64,000 bases of DNA from Pseudomonas frederiksbergensis (GTDB taxonomy: Bacteria > Pseudomonadota > Gammaproteobacteria > Pseudomonadales > Pseudomonadaceae): the NCBI RefSeq assembly GCF_000802155.2, contig NZ_JQGJ02000002.1, forward strand, positions 496,001-560,000. Reading direction: 5' to 3'. Each line of letters opens with the position of its first letter. Position 1 is the first letter of the stretch. Both the position numbers and the translations under genes were made by a program. Below are positions 38,461 to 47,326 of the stretch, piece by piece. The notes under the pieces are model-generated. The model searched no databases. It saw nothing but the letters and a program-made list of their open reading frames with translations, and was not told where the DNA came from.

Positions 38461-39713
38461 TGGCTGGACTCCCCATAAGCAAAATACAGACGCGCACTGG
38501 TCAGTGCTCGCTGCTCTTCCACATCGATCTGTTTGAGACGGGCTTCGATGAGTTCACGTCGGGCGGTAACAACGGTGTTTAAATCGCCTTTGCCGGCGCG
38601 ATAACTGGCCATACTGAGTTCGACCTTTTCCCTGGCCAGCGGCAACAGGCTTTCCTGGTTGCGGCTTACCGCACGATTCAAGCGCTCATAGTCAGCCAGT
38701 TCGTTTTCCAGTTGCTGAGTGTGCTCGCGTGACAGAGCATCGCGCTCAGCCTCAAGCTGACTGAGTTCAGCCTGTTTGGCTGCGATTTTGGGATTTTGCC
38801 GAGAGTCAGGAAACAGCGGTAGATCCCAGGAAAATTGCACACTGACCATGTCGCCAAACTCACGGCCACGGCGCAGGTAATCCAGTTCCCAGCTCCAGTC
38901 CGACTGCTTCTCCGACACGGCTTCACGAACCTTGGCTTGCGCTTCACGGGTCATCGGCGCAAACGCTGCCAACTCGGGGTGGTGTTGCAGTTTATGGGCG
39001 TAGCTTGAGGGATCGACAGGCCATTGAGGCAAGCTGCCCACAGGCTTGTCGTTGGCGGCGGAGCCAATCCAGCGTTTGAGGGCCGCTCGGGCCTGCACGC
39101 GCTGGCGAACCAGATCGTCCTGTTGCTCCGCCAGTTGAGCCGCTTCTTGCTTGGGCGTCACCGCATCGGCGGGTTGAGCGCGGCCACCGGCAATCTGGGC
39201 GCGGACGGTATCGGTCAGCAGGCGGTTTTCTTTGTAGAAGTCCTGGAACAACGCATCTTTGCGCTCAACCGAGTAGCTGCTGATCCAGGCCAACGCCGTG
39301 GACTGGCGTACCTTCAGGCGTTCGACTCGACGCTCCGCAGAGGCACGATCAATAGCTGCATCGGCGACTTCGATACGCGCTTTTCGCTTGTCGCTGTTGG
39401 GCATCTCCTGCCTGACCCCGACCATCTGCATGGTCATGAAGTCCTGGTCGATGCTCCAACGATCCGGGCCGCCAATGGGATAGTTCTGCACACCCACCAA
39501 TAATTTGGGGTCAGGTAATTCTCCGGCTGGAACAGCCGCGCTGCTAGCAGCCTGAATTTTGGCGTCTTGTGCGGTCAGCGACGGTGCATTGTTTTCGGCC
39601 AGCCGCAACGCTTCATCGAGTGTCAAAGCGGCAGCGAAGCTCGGCAATGCCAGTACGCTTGCCGCCAGACCGGCCACGAGGGACCAACCTGTGCAATAGC
39701 ACTTGGGATTCAT
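38457..39713 (-). CDS. cusC: CusC outer-membrane channel, TolC family
   Basis: A 418-residue TolC-type protein with a signal peptide (ends near PSFAAA) and the duplicated helical repeat of outer-membrane efflux channels, including LTLDEALRLAENN. It completes the CusCBA tripartite pump. I favour the ATG at 39713 because AGGA stands at better spacing than for the GTG two codons upstream. Confidence 0.92.
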   Translation of the reverse strand: MNPKCYCTGWSLVAGLAASVLALPSFAAALTLDEALRLAENNAPSLTAQDAKIQAASSAAVPAGELPDPKLLVGVQNYPIGGPDRWSIDQDFMTMQMVGVRQEMPNSDKRKARIEVADAAIDRASAERRVERLKVRQSTALAWISSYSVERKDALFQDFYKENRLLTDTVRAQIAGGRAQPADAVTPKQEAAQLAEQQDDLVRQRVQARAALKRWIGSAANDKPVGSLPQWPVDPSSYAHKLQHHPELAAFAPMTREAQAKVREAVSEKQSDWSWELDYLRRGREFGDMVSVQFSWDLPLFPDSRQNPKIAAKQAELSQLEAERDALSREHTQQLENELADYERLNRAVSRNQESLLPLAREKVELSMASYRAGKGDLNTVVTARRELIEARLKQIDVEEQRALTSARLYFAYGESSQ

Positions 39714-39812
39714 GTTCACGATTCCTGTGATGATCCACTACGCGCTTCATAAGACATGTGCGCAGATATGCCATCCCGCTAAAGCGGAATGAGGCTCAGT
39801 GTGGTACAGGAA

Positions 39813-40154
39813 TCAAACGCGAGGCGGTCGCCATACCCCGGACGGGGTTTGTACGGGCAGAGAATCGCTGAAGAAGGAAACCACTACGGGGCTGAATACG
39901 GTTACAGGAGGCTTGAGGATCGAGACTTGCAGCATGCCGCCAGTCTTGCATTCCTGGCCCGGCTTGCAAGGTTTGCCGTGCTCGGAAGGGCTTTTCATAT
40001 CGTTGCAACAGTCCATGCCCATGTCGTCCATCATCGCCATGCCCATCGTCTTCATCGGGCAAGGTTCTGTCGGTGCCTGAACACCCGCCATCCCGCTGAG
40101 GGGAAGCGCCAGGCTGATCAAGAAGATGAGGAAAAACCGCAGATAGCGTTTCAT
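39813..40154 (-). CDS. Met/Cys/His-rich exported protein before the cus operon
   Basis: A 113-residue protein with a signal peptide (cleavage probably after SGMAG) and a metal-binding-like middle: CPMKTMGMAMMDDMGMDCCN, then HGKPCKPGQEC. The tail is not metal-rich. Small proteins like this often precede copper efflux operons and may bind periplasmic copper. It lies 93 bases upstream of cusC on the same strand. Family not identified. Confidence 0.8.
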   Translation of the reverse strand: MKRYLRFFLIFLISLALPLSGMAGVQAPTEPCPMKTMGMAMMDDMGMDCCNDMKSPSEHGKPCKPGQECKTGGMLQVSILKPPVTVFSPVVVSFFSDSLPVQTPSGVWRPPRV

Positions 40155-40476
40155 GGGCTGGAGTGTAGTCGCTGCAAATGACTCTTACAATTGGACACGG
40201 GTCATCAACAACCACTCGTCAAAGTCTGAGGTAGGCGATAACACCTGACGTGAATTAAGCCAACATTATGTGTAAAAAAATAGGCGTTCACGCCGAATTA
40301 TTTACCCGTCATACGTGGGCTCGCAACACTCCATCCCGCCATTGAGCGGGGAATTTAGCCGAGAATTGACTTGGTTACCCTAAAAGTTCGCATTCGGCAC
40401 CTGTGCTGTCATCGGATCGCTTCTCGATTGTGTGGCGGGGCTAATTCGCCGAGTGATCACTTCCAATCGAACGTAC
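40155..40476. other. Promoter region upstream of the copper genes
   Basis: No gene is visible in these 322 bases. A palindrome-like TCCCGCCATTGAGCGGGGA (about 40334-40352) resembles TCCCGCTAAAGCGGAAT in the gap between the Met-rich gene and cusC (39776-39792), so the two may be sites for the same factor. The operon's own two-component regulator is not in the window. Confidence 0.3.
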
Positions 40477-41334
40477 TTAAAACTTCCGCCTAAACGGCGC
40501 GACCAACTGGGCTCGATACCCAGTTGGATAGTCCCGCTCTTGCAGCCCTACCTGCGCATCGCCGAGCCTGTCTGCTCCGTCATAGAAGGTTCCGAACATG
40601 TGATCCCAAAGAAGTAAGAACTCGCCGAAGTTTACTTGGGCATCTTCGAACTCTCGCTTATGGTGCCAACGATGTGTCTCCGCGACCCCAATCACGTTGC
40701 GTAACCAACCCAGTGAGTAATCCAGGTTCGAATGCTGGAAAGCCAGGTGGACGGTCAAGATGCTGAACCAAGTTGCGATTACAGCAGACGGTGCCCCTGA
40801 TGCGAGCAGAACCACCAACCCTGGTCCGGCCATCAGCGCCGCATGCAGAGGATGTCTACGCTCCCCATTCATCCAATAAAGTCGCTCTGCGCTGTGATGA
40901 ATCATGTGAAAACGCCACAACCAGTGCACTCGATGGCTGATGCGGTGCATGACATACAGGCTTAGATCGAGCACGGCGGCGACTAGTACCAGCTGCAACC
41001 ACAGAGGACTCTCGATCGGAAAGAGGCGAACCGAAGCCGGCACCGCATCGCCAAGCCTGGCCAGGATTTCAGCAGTGAATTGAATGACGGTAAGGTTGAT
41101 CAGCATGTGCAACAGGTCTGTGGCGGTGTCGTGATGATCTTCGAGCCAAGCTTCGCGAAAAGGCTGGAGTCTCTCTAAACCAACGATAACTATCAGCCCC
41201 ACGGCGGCGACCAGGGGCATGATGGGCCACGACGGTACGCCGGTGTATAGCGCCCAAATCATAAAGGCGGCACTGCCACCAAATACCAGCGGATAGCTCA
41301 TCCAGCGTATGGCAAATCGAAGGGAAAGAGGCAT
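40477..41334 (-). CDS. Sterol desaturase / fatty acid hydroxylase family protein
   Basis: A 285-residue integral membrane protein with the di-iron histidine boxes of this family: HRISH, FHMIHHS and HRWHH. Several membrane helices surround them. Family members hydroxylate or desaturate lipids; the substrate here is unknown. Its presence between copper and cadmium genes suggests membrane adaptation to metal stress, but that is inference. It is divergent from the CDF transporter gene. Confidence 0.85.
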   Translation of the reverse strand: MPLSLRFAIRWMSYPLVFGGSAAFMIWALYTGVPSWPIMPLVAAVGLIVIVGLERLQPFREAWLEDHHDTATDLLHMLINLTVIQFTAEILARLGDAVPASVRLFPIESPLWLQLVLVAAVLDLSLYVMHRISHRVHWLWRFHMIHHSAERLYWMNGERRHPLHAALMAGPGLVVLLASGAPSAVIATWFSILTVHLAFQHSNLDYSLGWLRNVIGVAETHRWHHKREFEDAQVNFGEFLLLWDHMFGTFYDGADRLGDAQVGLQERDYPTGYRAQLVAPFRRKF

Positions 41335-41432
41335 CGCTCAACTCCTGTATAGGGAGCCATGACAATACATAGCGAGGCTAACGCTTGAATTGAACGAAAG
41401 AGCTACGATCTTGGAAATTAATATTTCTATGC

Positions 41433-41463
41433 TTGACCTTATAGCTGCTAGAAGGTTTGTAAT
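41433..41463 (+). promoter_or_regulatory. MerR-type promoter/operator of the CDF gene
   Basis: A -35 TTGACC (41433-41438) and a -10 TGTAAT (41458-41463) lie 19 bases apart, the stretched spacing of MerR-regulated promoters. Between them is the dyad ACCTTATAGCTGCTAGAAGGT (41436-41456). Nearly the same dyad occurs before the P-type ATPase and dsbB genes. Confidence 0.85.
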
Positions 41464-41496
41464 CGATAGGACTAAGTCCACTTGGAGAAGCGGCTC

Positions 41497-42390
41497 ATGA
41501 GTTCTTGTGATAAATCCTGCGGCTGTGGCCCCGCTTCGGCGGGCTCGAAAGCAGCTGCTACACCTTCAGCTGAAGGGACCTGGGTCAGCAATTTTTCGGT
41601 TCCGAAAATGGACTGCCCGTCCGAAGAACGAATGATCCGGCTCGCGCTAAACGGCTTACCCGAGATCGATTCATTGTCCTTTGATCTATCGGGCAGACAG
41701 GTAAGCGTATTTCACGAAGGAGCAGTTGATCAGATTGCCATTAAGCTGGAGTCACTTGGCCTTGGAGCAACGCTGCTAGGCACACAACCAGCCAGCCGGG
41801 AGTCCGCGTCGGCCAATAGTGCCAATGAAGAGTTGAATGCTTCGAAAGAAGCCGGCACGCTGAAGATCTTGCTCGCCATCAATGCCGCAATGTTTGTCGT
41901 CGAAATGGGTGCTGGCTTATTCGCTCAGTCGACTGGTCTGATTGCTGACTCGCTGGACATGTTTGCTGATGCTGCCGTCTACGGGCTAGCTCTCTATGCG
42001 GTCGGCCGCAGCGCGCAGATGCAAGTACGTGCAGCCCATTTGGCAGGTTTTTTCCAGATCGTATTGGCTTTGGGTGTGCTTTTTGAAGTGGCTCGACGCT
42101 TTCTCTACGGCAGTGAACCTGAATCGATGCTGATGATAGGGATTGGCACCGTCGCGCTGGTGGCAAACGTCAGTTGTCTGTGGCTGATCTATGGCCACCG
42201 CGAAGGTGGCGCACACATGAAAGCGAGTTGGATTTTCTCAGCTAACGATGTGATCGCGAACATTGGCGTAATCGCTGCGGGGGCATTGGTCGCGTGGACA
42301 GGATCTCCCTCCCCAGACTTGGTTATTGGTACGGTCGTGGGCCTCATCGTTCTGAACGGTGCGCGCCGAATTCTGTCGTTGAAGGCCTAA
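41497..42390 (+). CDS. Cation diffusion facilitator with N-terminal metal-binding domain
   Basis: A 297-residue transporter for divalent metals (Zn, Cd, Pb likely). The N-terminus is Cys-rich (SSCDKSCGCG), followed by a heavy-metal-associated-like domain with PKMDCPSEE. The membrane part has helices from about residue 125 onward and the SLDMFADAAVYG segment, the metal site of CDF proteins. The start at 41497 has GGAG at 41484-41487; the frame opens with TTG at 41482. A MerR-type promoter lies directly upstream. Confidence 0.88.
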   Translation: MSSCDKSCGCGPASAGSKAAATPSAEGTWVSNFSVPKMDCPSEERMIRLALNGLPEIDSLSFDLSGRQVSVFHEGAVDQIAIKLESLGLGATLLGTQPASRESASANSANEELNASKEAGTLKILLAINAAMFVVEMGAGLFAQSTGLIADSLDMFADAAVYGLALYAVGRSAQMQVRAAHLAGFFQIVLALGVLFEVARRFLYGSEPESMLMIGIGTVALVANVSCLWLIYGHREGGAHMKASWIFSANDVIANIGVIAAGALVAWTGSPSPDLVIGTVVGLIVLNGARRILSLKA

Positions 42391-42420
42391 CCAATCGGAT
42401 CGGCACATGGTCTTAATACC

Positions 42421-43188
42421 CTATGATCGCGCAGCTCGCGAGGCACTCGCTTCGTGCAGATACACCTCGGCGAGCGCCGATGAGGGATCGATGCCCAGTA
42501 GCGATCGAAAGGTCCTGGAGAAATGAGCAGAGTCGGAGAAGCCTGACTCGTGCGCGGCATTTGTCATTGGTCGTCCGCAGGCCAAGTATCGAACAGCTTG
42601 GGTCAGGCGTAGCCACTTGGCGTAGCTGCGCAGCGGCAAACCAGTTTGCTCCACGAACCAGTGCGAAAATCGAGTTGGGGACAGGTGGACCAGTGCTGCT
42701 AATTCTTCGCGTCGTACCTTGCCCTGGTGAATCGCTGTGCTGACTATCGCCAGGCGTGGATCTGGGGCTGGTAAGACGTCGAGTACCTGTAGAGCCTTTC
42801 GTACCGCAGACCGAGGGTCTCCCGCGCGTTCGTTCAGGGAATCAGCAATTCTTTGAGCGTCAGATAGTGCGATCTTAATTGGCGTCGGCGTAATGCTATG
42901 TGGCAACGCTTGCGCTACATCTGTCAGTACATCCAAGTAAATCGAAACGATGAGCGCGCCGCTGATTCGATGGCGGACTCCCGCGGGAATGAACACCGAG
43001 AACCCAGTGTGCTCGCTTTGCGGGCATTCCACGGTCACAGGCACATCGAGGCCGATGGCTATTTGATGAGCCTGATGGTGATGCCAATCCTGATGGCCGG
43101 CACGGCCAGCAAAGACCGCCAGCCCAGGCGCTAGCCAAGCGCGACCGGACCACCTGAGCGGGCCGACTGTAAGGTCGCGCTCCATCAT
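42421..43188 (-). CDS. AraC family regulator with cupin-type sensor
   Basis: A 255-residue protein: a cupin-like N-terminal domain rich in His (HQDWHHHQAHQIAIG) and a C-terminal AraC helix-turn-helix (MTNAAHESGFSDSAHFSRTF). Its start shares a base with the lspA stop, so it is the last gene of the P-type ATPase operon. Histidine-rich cupins can sense metals, which would fit here. Target genes unknown. Confidence 0.85.
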   Translation of the reverse strand: MMERDLTVGPLRWSGRAWLAPGLAVFAGRAGHQDWHHHQAHQIAIGLDVPVTVECPQSEHTGFSVFIPAGVRHRISGALIVSIYLDVLTDVAQALPHSITPTPIKIALSDAQRIADSLNERAGDPRSAVRKALQVLDVLPAPDPRLAIVSTAIHQGKVRREELAALVHLSPTRFSHWFVEQTGLPLRSYAKWLRLTQAVRYLACGRPMTNAAHESGFSDSAHFSRTFRSLLGIDPSSALAEVYLHEASASRAARS

Positions 43189-43691
43189 CAGCGCTTACCT
43201 AACATCGCAGGGCTTACCAGGCTACTGACTAACAAGAGCAGCACGCCGCCAACGATGGCGATATCCGCTATATTGAACGCCGGCCAGTGCCAGCCTTGGT
43301 AGTGAAAGTCCAGATAATCCACGACAAACCCCCGGACAGACCGGTCGATGAGATTACCCACCGCCCCACCCAAGACGAGGCTATAACCCAGGGCTTCGCT
43401 CCATCGACGTTCTCGGCGAAGGATCACGATGAGCGTCGATGCAACGGCCAGGGCAATGACAACGAAGAGGTAACGCTGCCAGCCGCCAGCGTCAGCCAAG
43501 AAGCTAAACGCGGCACCGGTATTACGGGCATGCACCACGTTGAAGAAGGGGCCTACGGCGAAGGACGAACCCAGCTCATACAGGTGCTCGATGGCGAACT
43601 TGAGGCCTTGGTCGAACAATGCCAGGAAGGCCGCGATTCCCCACCACAACCCAGGCATCGGGGCGTATGTAGCCTCTTGGTAAGTGTTCAT
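43188..43691 (-). CDS. lspA: Lipoprotein signal peptidase (PbrC-type LspA)
   Basis: A 167-residue membrane aspartyl protease. The family motifs NTGAAFSFLAD and GGAVGNLIDR, and the catalytic FNIADIAI, are present, as are four membrane helices. In lead and cadmium resistance operons a second LspA (PbrC) accompanies the P-type ATPase, and this one does the same: it overlaps DUF3703 and the AraC gene. Confidence 0.92.
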   Translation of the reverse strand: MNTYQEATYAPMPGLWWGIAAFLALFDQGLKFAIEHLYELGSSFAVGPFFNVVHARNTGAAFSFLADAGGWQRYLFVVIALAVASTLIVILRRERRWSEALGYSLVLGGAVGNLIDRSVRGFVVDYLDFHYQGWHWPAFNIADIAIVGGVLLLLVSSLVSPAMLGKR

Positions 43692-44032
43692 TGACTGTCC
43701 CGTAGTAGCTGTTTCAGCTCATCTGATAGCGGCATCGGTTGAAAGGCGCTGACTCTTGCTCGTCCGGTATTGCCCAGAGGCACCCATATCTTGGAGAACA
43801 GCAAAGCAGCCGGAATGCGCGCCGCCTGGCCAAGCATCTCTCGGTAGTCCCGCTCCTCCCAGCCGGCCAGAAACATCAGCCAATGGCTGTAAGCATGGAG
43901 CAGAGGCATTCGCTGCGTAAGGATGTGAGCTTTTTCCAGCCAGGGATAAGCCCGCTGAGGGGATTTTGCCCCCAGGGCCTGCCTGGCGTTCAGGAAGGAT
44001 TCGTCGATAGCCGCGCGCAAGTCGTTGTTCAC
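43688..44032 (-). CDS. DUF3703 family protein
   Basis: A 114-residue soluble protein with the DUF3703 features EKAHILTQ, HWLMFLAGWEERDYREMLGQ and the C-terminal PLGNTGRARVSAFQPMPLS. These proteins accompany metal ATPases; function unknown. I use the GTG at 44032, eight bases after the ATPase stop; an ATG at 44065 would overlap the ATPase by 26 bases and add an unrelated CACC tail. The stop overlaps lspA by four bases. Confidence 0.85.
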   Translation of the reverse strand: MNNDLRAAIDESFLNARQALGAKSPQRAYPWLEKAHILTQRMPLLHAYSHWLMFLAGWEERDYREMLGQAARIPAALLFSKIWVPLGNTGRARVSAFQPMPLSDELKQLLRDSQ

Positions 44033-44039
44033 GTCAGTC

Positions 44040-46574
44040 TCACTTACGCAGCAAGCGCAGGCCATTCAGGACGACTAAAAGGCTCACCCCCATATCAGCG
44101 AATACCGCCATCCACATCGTGGCATGACCGGTGAGCGTGACGACCAGGAAGATGACTTTAATGCCCAGAGCGAGCGCGATATTTTGCGTAAGCACTGCTC
44201 CGGTCTGGCGGGAGAGACGAATGAAGGCCGGAATTTTGCGCAAATCATCATCCATGATTGCGACATCGGCGGTCTCGATCGCAGTATCGGTGCCGGCAGC
44301 GCCCATGGCGAAGCCCACATTGGCCCGAGCAAGCGCCGGTGCGTCGTTGATGCCATCACCCACCATACCCACGGTGCCTTGGTTATTGATCAGGGCTTCA
44401 ATGGCACTGAGCTTGTCGATCGGCAGCAGGCTGCCCTTGGCCTCGTCGATACCCACCTGGGCGGCGATCGCCTGCGCGGTGTGCGGATTATCACCCGTCA
44501 ACATCAAGGTCTTCACACCTAGTGCGTGGAGTTCCTCAATTGCGACCCGGCTGGTGTCCTTTACCGTATCGGCTACTGCAAACAATGCCAGCGCCTGGGT
44601 ATCATCGGACAGAATGACCACAGTTTTACCCTGCCGCTCAAGGTGATCCAGCGCCACTTCGATGTCCGGCGAGCAGAAGCCCAGCTCTTCCAGCAAACGA
44701 TGGTTGCCTAATTGGTAGCGCTTCCCCTCGATCGTGCCATGGACGCCGCGACCAAGTAGGGCTTCGAAGTTTTCCACCTCCAGTATCCGCAGCGATTGCT
44801 GGGCCGCTTGTTTGGCGATGGCCTGCGATACTGGATGATCCGAGCGGTGGGCAAGGCTCGCAGCGGCACTGCGATAATCTCCAGGCACTCCATCAGCCAG
44901 AGGCAAAAAGTCGGTTTGTATTGGCTTGCCGTGGGTAATAGTCCCAGTTTTATCCAAGGCCAGATGAGTGATCTTGCGACCGCTTTCCAAGTACACGCCA
45001 CCCTTGATCAGGATGCCTTTTCTGGCCGCCGCAGCGAGACCGCTTACAATGGTAACCGGAGTGGAAATCACCAGAGCGCAAGGACACGCCACTACCAGGA
45101 GCACCAGCGCCCGATAGATCCAGTCAGTCCACAATCCGCCCAAAAGCAGCGGCGGTAATACCGCAATAGCAACGGCGAAGAAGAACACCGCCGGTGTATA
45201 AACCTTGGCAAACCTATCGACGGTCCGTTGGATCGGCGCCCGCGAACTTTGGGCTTCTTCAACCGCATGAATGATTCGAGCCAGCGTCGTATTACTGGCC
45301 TCAGCCGTCACGCGGTACTCGAAGGACCCAGACTCATTGATGGAGCCGGCATACACAGCATCATCGACAGTTTTCTCGATGGGCAGGCTCTCCCCCGTGA
45401 TAGGGGCTTGGTTGACGGTAGAGTTGCCGGAGGCGACATCTCCATCCAGGCCGATACGTTCGCCAGGGCGGACCCGAACCAAGGAACCGATCTCGACGGT
45501 TTTCACATCGACTTCCAGCCAGCTGCCGTCTGACTGGCGTACCGTTGCTCGCTCCGGGGTCAGGTCCATCAGCCCCTTGATCGCATTGCGTGCACGATCC
45601 AGCGACTTGGCCTCGACCATTTCGGCAACGGTAAACAAAAACATGACCATAGCCGCTTCTGGCCACTGTCCGATCAGCACTGCTCCCGTCACCGCGATGC
45701 TCATCAAGGCATTGATGTTCAGGTTGAGGTGTTTGAGCGAAATCCAGCCTTTCTTGTAAGTCGTGGGCCCGCAGAGGGTGATGGCGACTAAGGCGACGGC
45801 CGCAACCACCCATTCCGGGGCTGACTGGGTGAAGTGCAAACCTTCCGCGACTACCGCAGCAACACCAGACAGCGCTAATGGCCACCAACTGCTTTTACGC
45901 GGTGATGAAACTTGAGGTTCGGCATGTGGCGCATCGGCGTTAGATGCCTTGCCGTCAGCCATCAACGGTTCGGCGTGCATGCCAAGCGATGACACAGCCG
46001 CTTCAATGCTCAACGTGTCCGGCAGTTTGTGCCAGACGCCCAGAGTACGCTTCATCATGTTGAACTCCAGCCTTTGAATCCCACTCATTCGAGCGAGCTT
46101 GCCCTCGATCATTGTCTGCTCGGAAGGACAGCACATTTGTCCGATCCGGAAACTGCTGAAGCGAGTCGTGTCGCCAGCATCGGCTGAAGACACTTTTGCT
46201 TCCCAAGCGCTGGAGCCATCCGCATCAGAGGTAGGACAGCACGCGTCGGTAAAGAGATCGTTACCAGCCGGGGCGGCAGGTTTGCTCGGTTCGGCGAGGG
46301 CATATAAAGTGGAAGCCGGTGTTACGGCATCGCAACTTGATTCGGCGCCGTCCAAAGAAGGAGAGCAACAACCGGTGCCTTCTGCTTTGGTCGGCACCGG
46401 ATTAACGTCCAAGGTTTTCGGAGCGCAGCAACTGCTCTTGAACTGGTTCTGGACTGCGTTTGTATCGCAAGTCGTTGGGGCGGGTGCACAGCAACCTGTA
46501 AGTGGCGTCGGGTCAAAGACCTCAACGCCGGTTTGACTTTCAGTTGCTTTCTTATCATCGCAGCAGCTTTTCAC
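44040..46574 (-). CDS. cadA: Cd/Pb/Zn-exporting P-type ATPase with Cys-pair N-terminus
   Basis: An 844-residue P1B-type ATPase. Core motifs are ACPCAL (metal site in the membrane), DKTGT (phosphorylated Asp), and GDGINDAPAL. The first 150 residues are unusual: five separated CC pairs (SCCDD, GCCAP, SCCAP, GCCSP, ACCPT) followed by a metal-binding domain with MCCPSEQ. I choose the GTG at 46574, with GGAGAG seven bases upstream, over the GTG at 46589. A MerR-type promoter lies directly upstream. It heads an operon with DUF3703, lspA and araC. Metal choice between Cd, Pb and Zn is not certain. Confidence 0.93.
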   Translation of the reverse strand: MKSCCDDKKATESQTGVEVFDPTPLTGCCAPAPTTCDTNAVQNQFKSSCCAPKTLDVNPVPTKAEGTGCCSPSLDGAESSCDAVTPASTLYALAEPSKPAAPAGNDLFTDACCPTSDADGSSAWEAKVSSADAGDTTRFSSFRIGQMCCPSEQTMIEGKLARMSGIQRLEFNMMKRTLGVWHKLPDTLSIEAAVSSLGMHAEPLMADGKASNADAPHAEPQVSSPRKSSWWPLALSGVAAVVAEGLHFTQSAPEWVVAAVALVAITLCGPTTYKKGWISLKHLNLNINALMSIAVTGAVLIGQWPEAAMVMFLFTVAEMVEAKSLDRARNAIKGLMDLTPERATVRQSDGSWLEVDVKTVEIGSLVRVRPGERIGLDGDVASGNSTVNQAPITGESLPIEKTVDDAVYAGSINESGSFEYRVTAEASNTTLARIIHAVEEAQSSRAPIQRTVDRFAKVYTPAVFFFAVAIAVLPPLLLGGLWTDWIYRALVLLVVACPCALVISTPVTIVSGLAAAARKGILIKGGVYLESGRKITHLALDKTGTITHGKPIQTDFLPLADGVPGDYRSAAASLAHRSDHPVSQAIAKQAAQQSLRILEVENFEALLGRGVHGTIEGKRYQLGNHRLLEELGFCSPDIEVALDHLERQGKTVVILSDDTQALALFAVADTVKDTSRVAIEELHALGVKTLMLTGDNPHTAQAIAAQVGIDEAKGSLLPIDKLSAIEALINNQGTVGMVGDGINDAPALARANVGFAMGAAGTDTAIETADVAIMDDDLRKIPAFIRLSRQTGAVLTQNIALALGIKVIFLVVTLTGHATMWMAVFADMGVSLLVVLNGLRLLRK

Positions 46575-46596
46575 AAGGACACTCTCCACAAGTCAT
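46555..46596 (-). promoter_or_regulatory. Possible cysteine-rich leader peptide before cadA
   Basis: An ATG at 46596 opens a 13-codon frame, MTCGECPCEKLLR, which ends at TGA 46555-46557 and overlaps the cadA start in another frame. The predicted -10 of the MerR-type promoter ends at 46604, so transcription would start at about this ATG and the frame would be leaderless. The CxxCxC content is striking next to a metal pump, but no ribosome binding site is present and chance cannot be excluded. Confidence 0.3.
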
Positions 46597-46603
46597 GGTA
46601 AAG

Positions 46604-46634
46604 AGTGAACACCCTATAGCCACTATAAGGTCAA
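46604..46634 (-). promoter_or_regulatory. MerR-type promoter/operator of the P-type ATPase operon
   Basis: On the minus strand, TTGACC (46634-46629), a 19-base spacer with the dyad ACCTTATAGTGGCTATAGGGT (46631-46611), and a weak -10 TTCACT (46609-46604). The dyad is the best of the three MerR-type sites in the window. Confidence 0.85.
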
Positions 46635-46681
46635 GCGCTGATTCGATACCGAAGAGCATTTTTCAGCGCGACCGTTCGTGC

Positions 46682-47326
46682 TCATCGCGATTGGTTGATT
46701 TCGCTCCAAATCAGATCATAGAGCTGCTGAGCACCGAAGTTGGTCAGCGGCTTACCATTGACGAAAAATGTCGGTGTTCCGCTTACGCCTACGGTTTTCG
46801 CATCCGCGGCATCCCGTTCAATAGTAGCTGTGATTTCTGGGGACGCCATTTCTTTACGAGCCTTGGCCACGTCTAAGCCTGCCTGAGCCGCTGCGTCCCA
46901 TGCTGCTGAAGCCTGTGCATCATCATGCCATTGCGGTTGGGCCTCTAGGACAGCTTCAAGCACCGGTGCAAATACGTCCTGTTTACGCGCAGTCTCAAGA
47001 AGCCGGATGGCTTCTTCAGACCCCGGGTGAAGCTTCACATAGCGCAGCACCAGACGAACGTCGGTCGGGTGCTGGGACATCATCTTTTTGACGATAGGAT
47101 AGAAGGCACGACAGCTTTCACACGACGGGTCAAAGAACTCAACAATGGTCACCGGGGCGTTGGCAGGGCCGAAGCTTGGCGAATTAAAGCGCTCCAGAGC
47201 GCTGTTTTGCGGCACGGGGACGGTGGCCTGGGGAACAGTGGTGGCACGATCATAAAAAAAAGCAACGACTGCGAAGCCCACTACTGTAAGGACGCTAATG
47301 ACGAGGACGATGGTACGTCTACTCAT
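46682..47326 (-). CDS. DsbA-family periplasmic thiol-disulfide protein
   Basis: A 214-residue thioredoxin-fold protein with an N-terminal membrane anchor/signal and the active site SCESCR within EFFDPSCESCR, followed by a conserved cis-Pro region GVSGTPTFFVNG. It should form or exchange disulfide bonds in the periplasm. It overlaps dsbB by 8 bases, so the two act as a pair. Their promoter carries the same MerR-type operator as the Cd/Pb pump, linking thiol handling to metal stress. Confidence 0.9.
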   Translation of the reverse strand: MSRRTIVLVISVLTVVGFAVVAFFYDRATTVPQATVPVPQNSALERFNSPSFGPANAPVTIVEFFDPSCESCRAFYPIVKKMMSQHPTDVRLVLRYVKLHPGSEEAIRLLETARKQDVFAPVLEAVLEAQPQWHDDAQASAAWDAAAQAGLDVAKARKEMASPEITATIERDAADAKTVGVSGTPTFFVNGKPLTNFGAQQLYDLIWSEINQSR

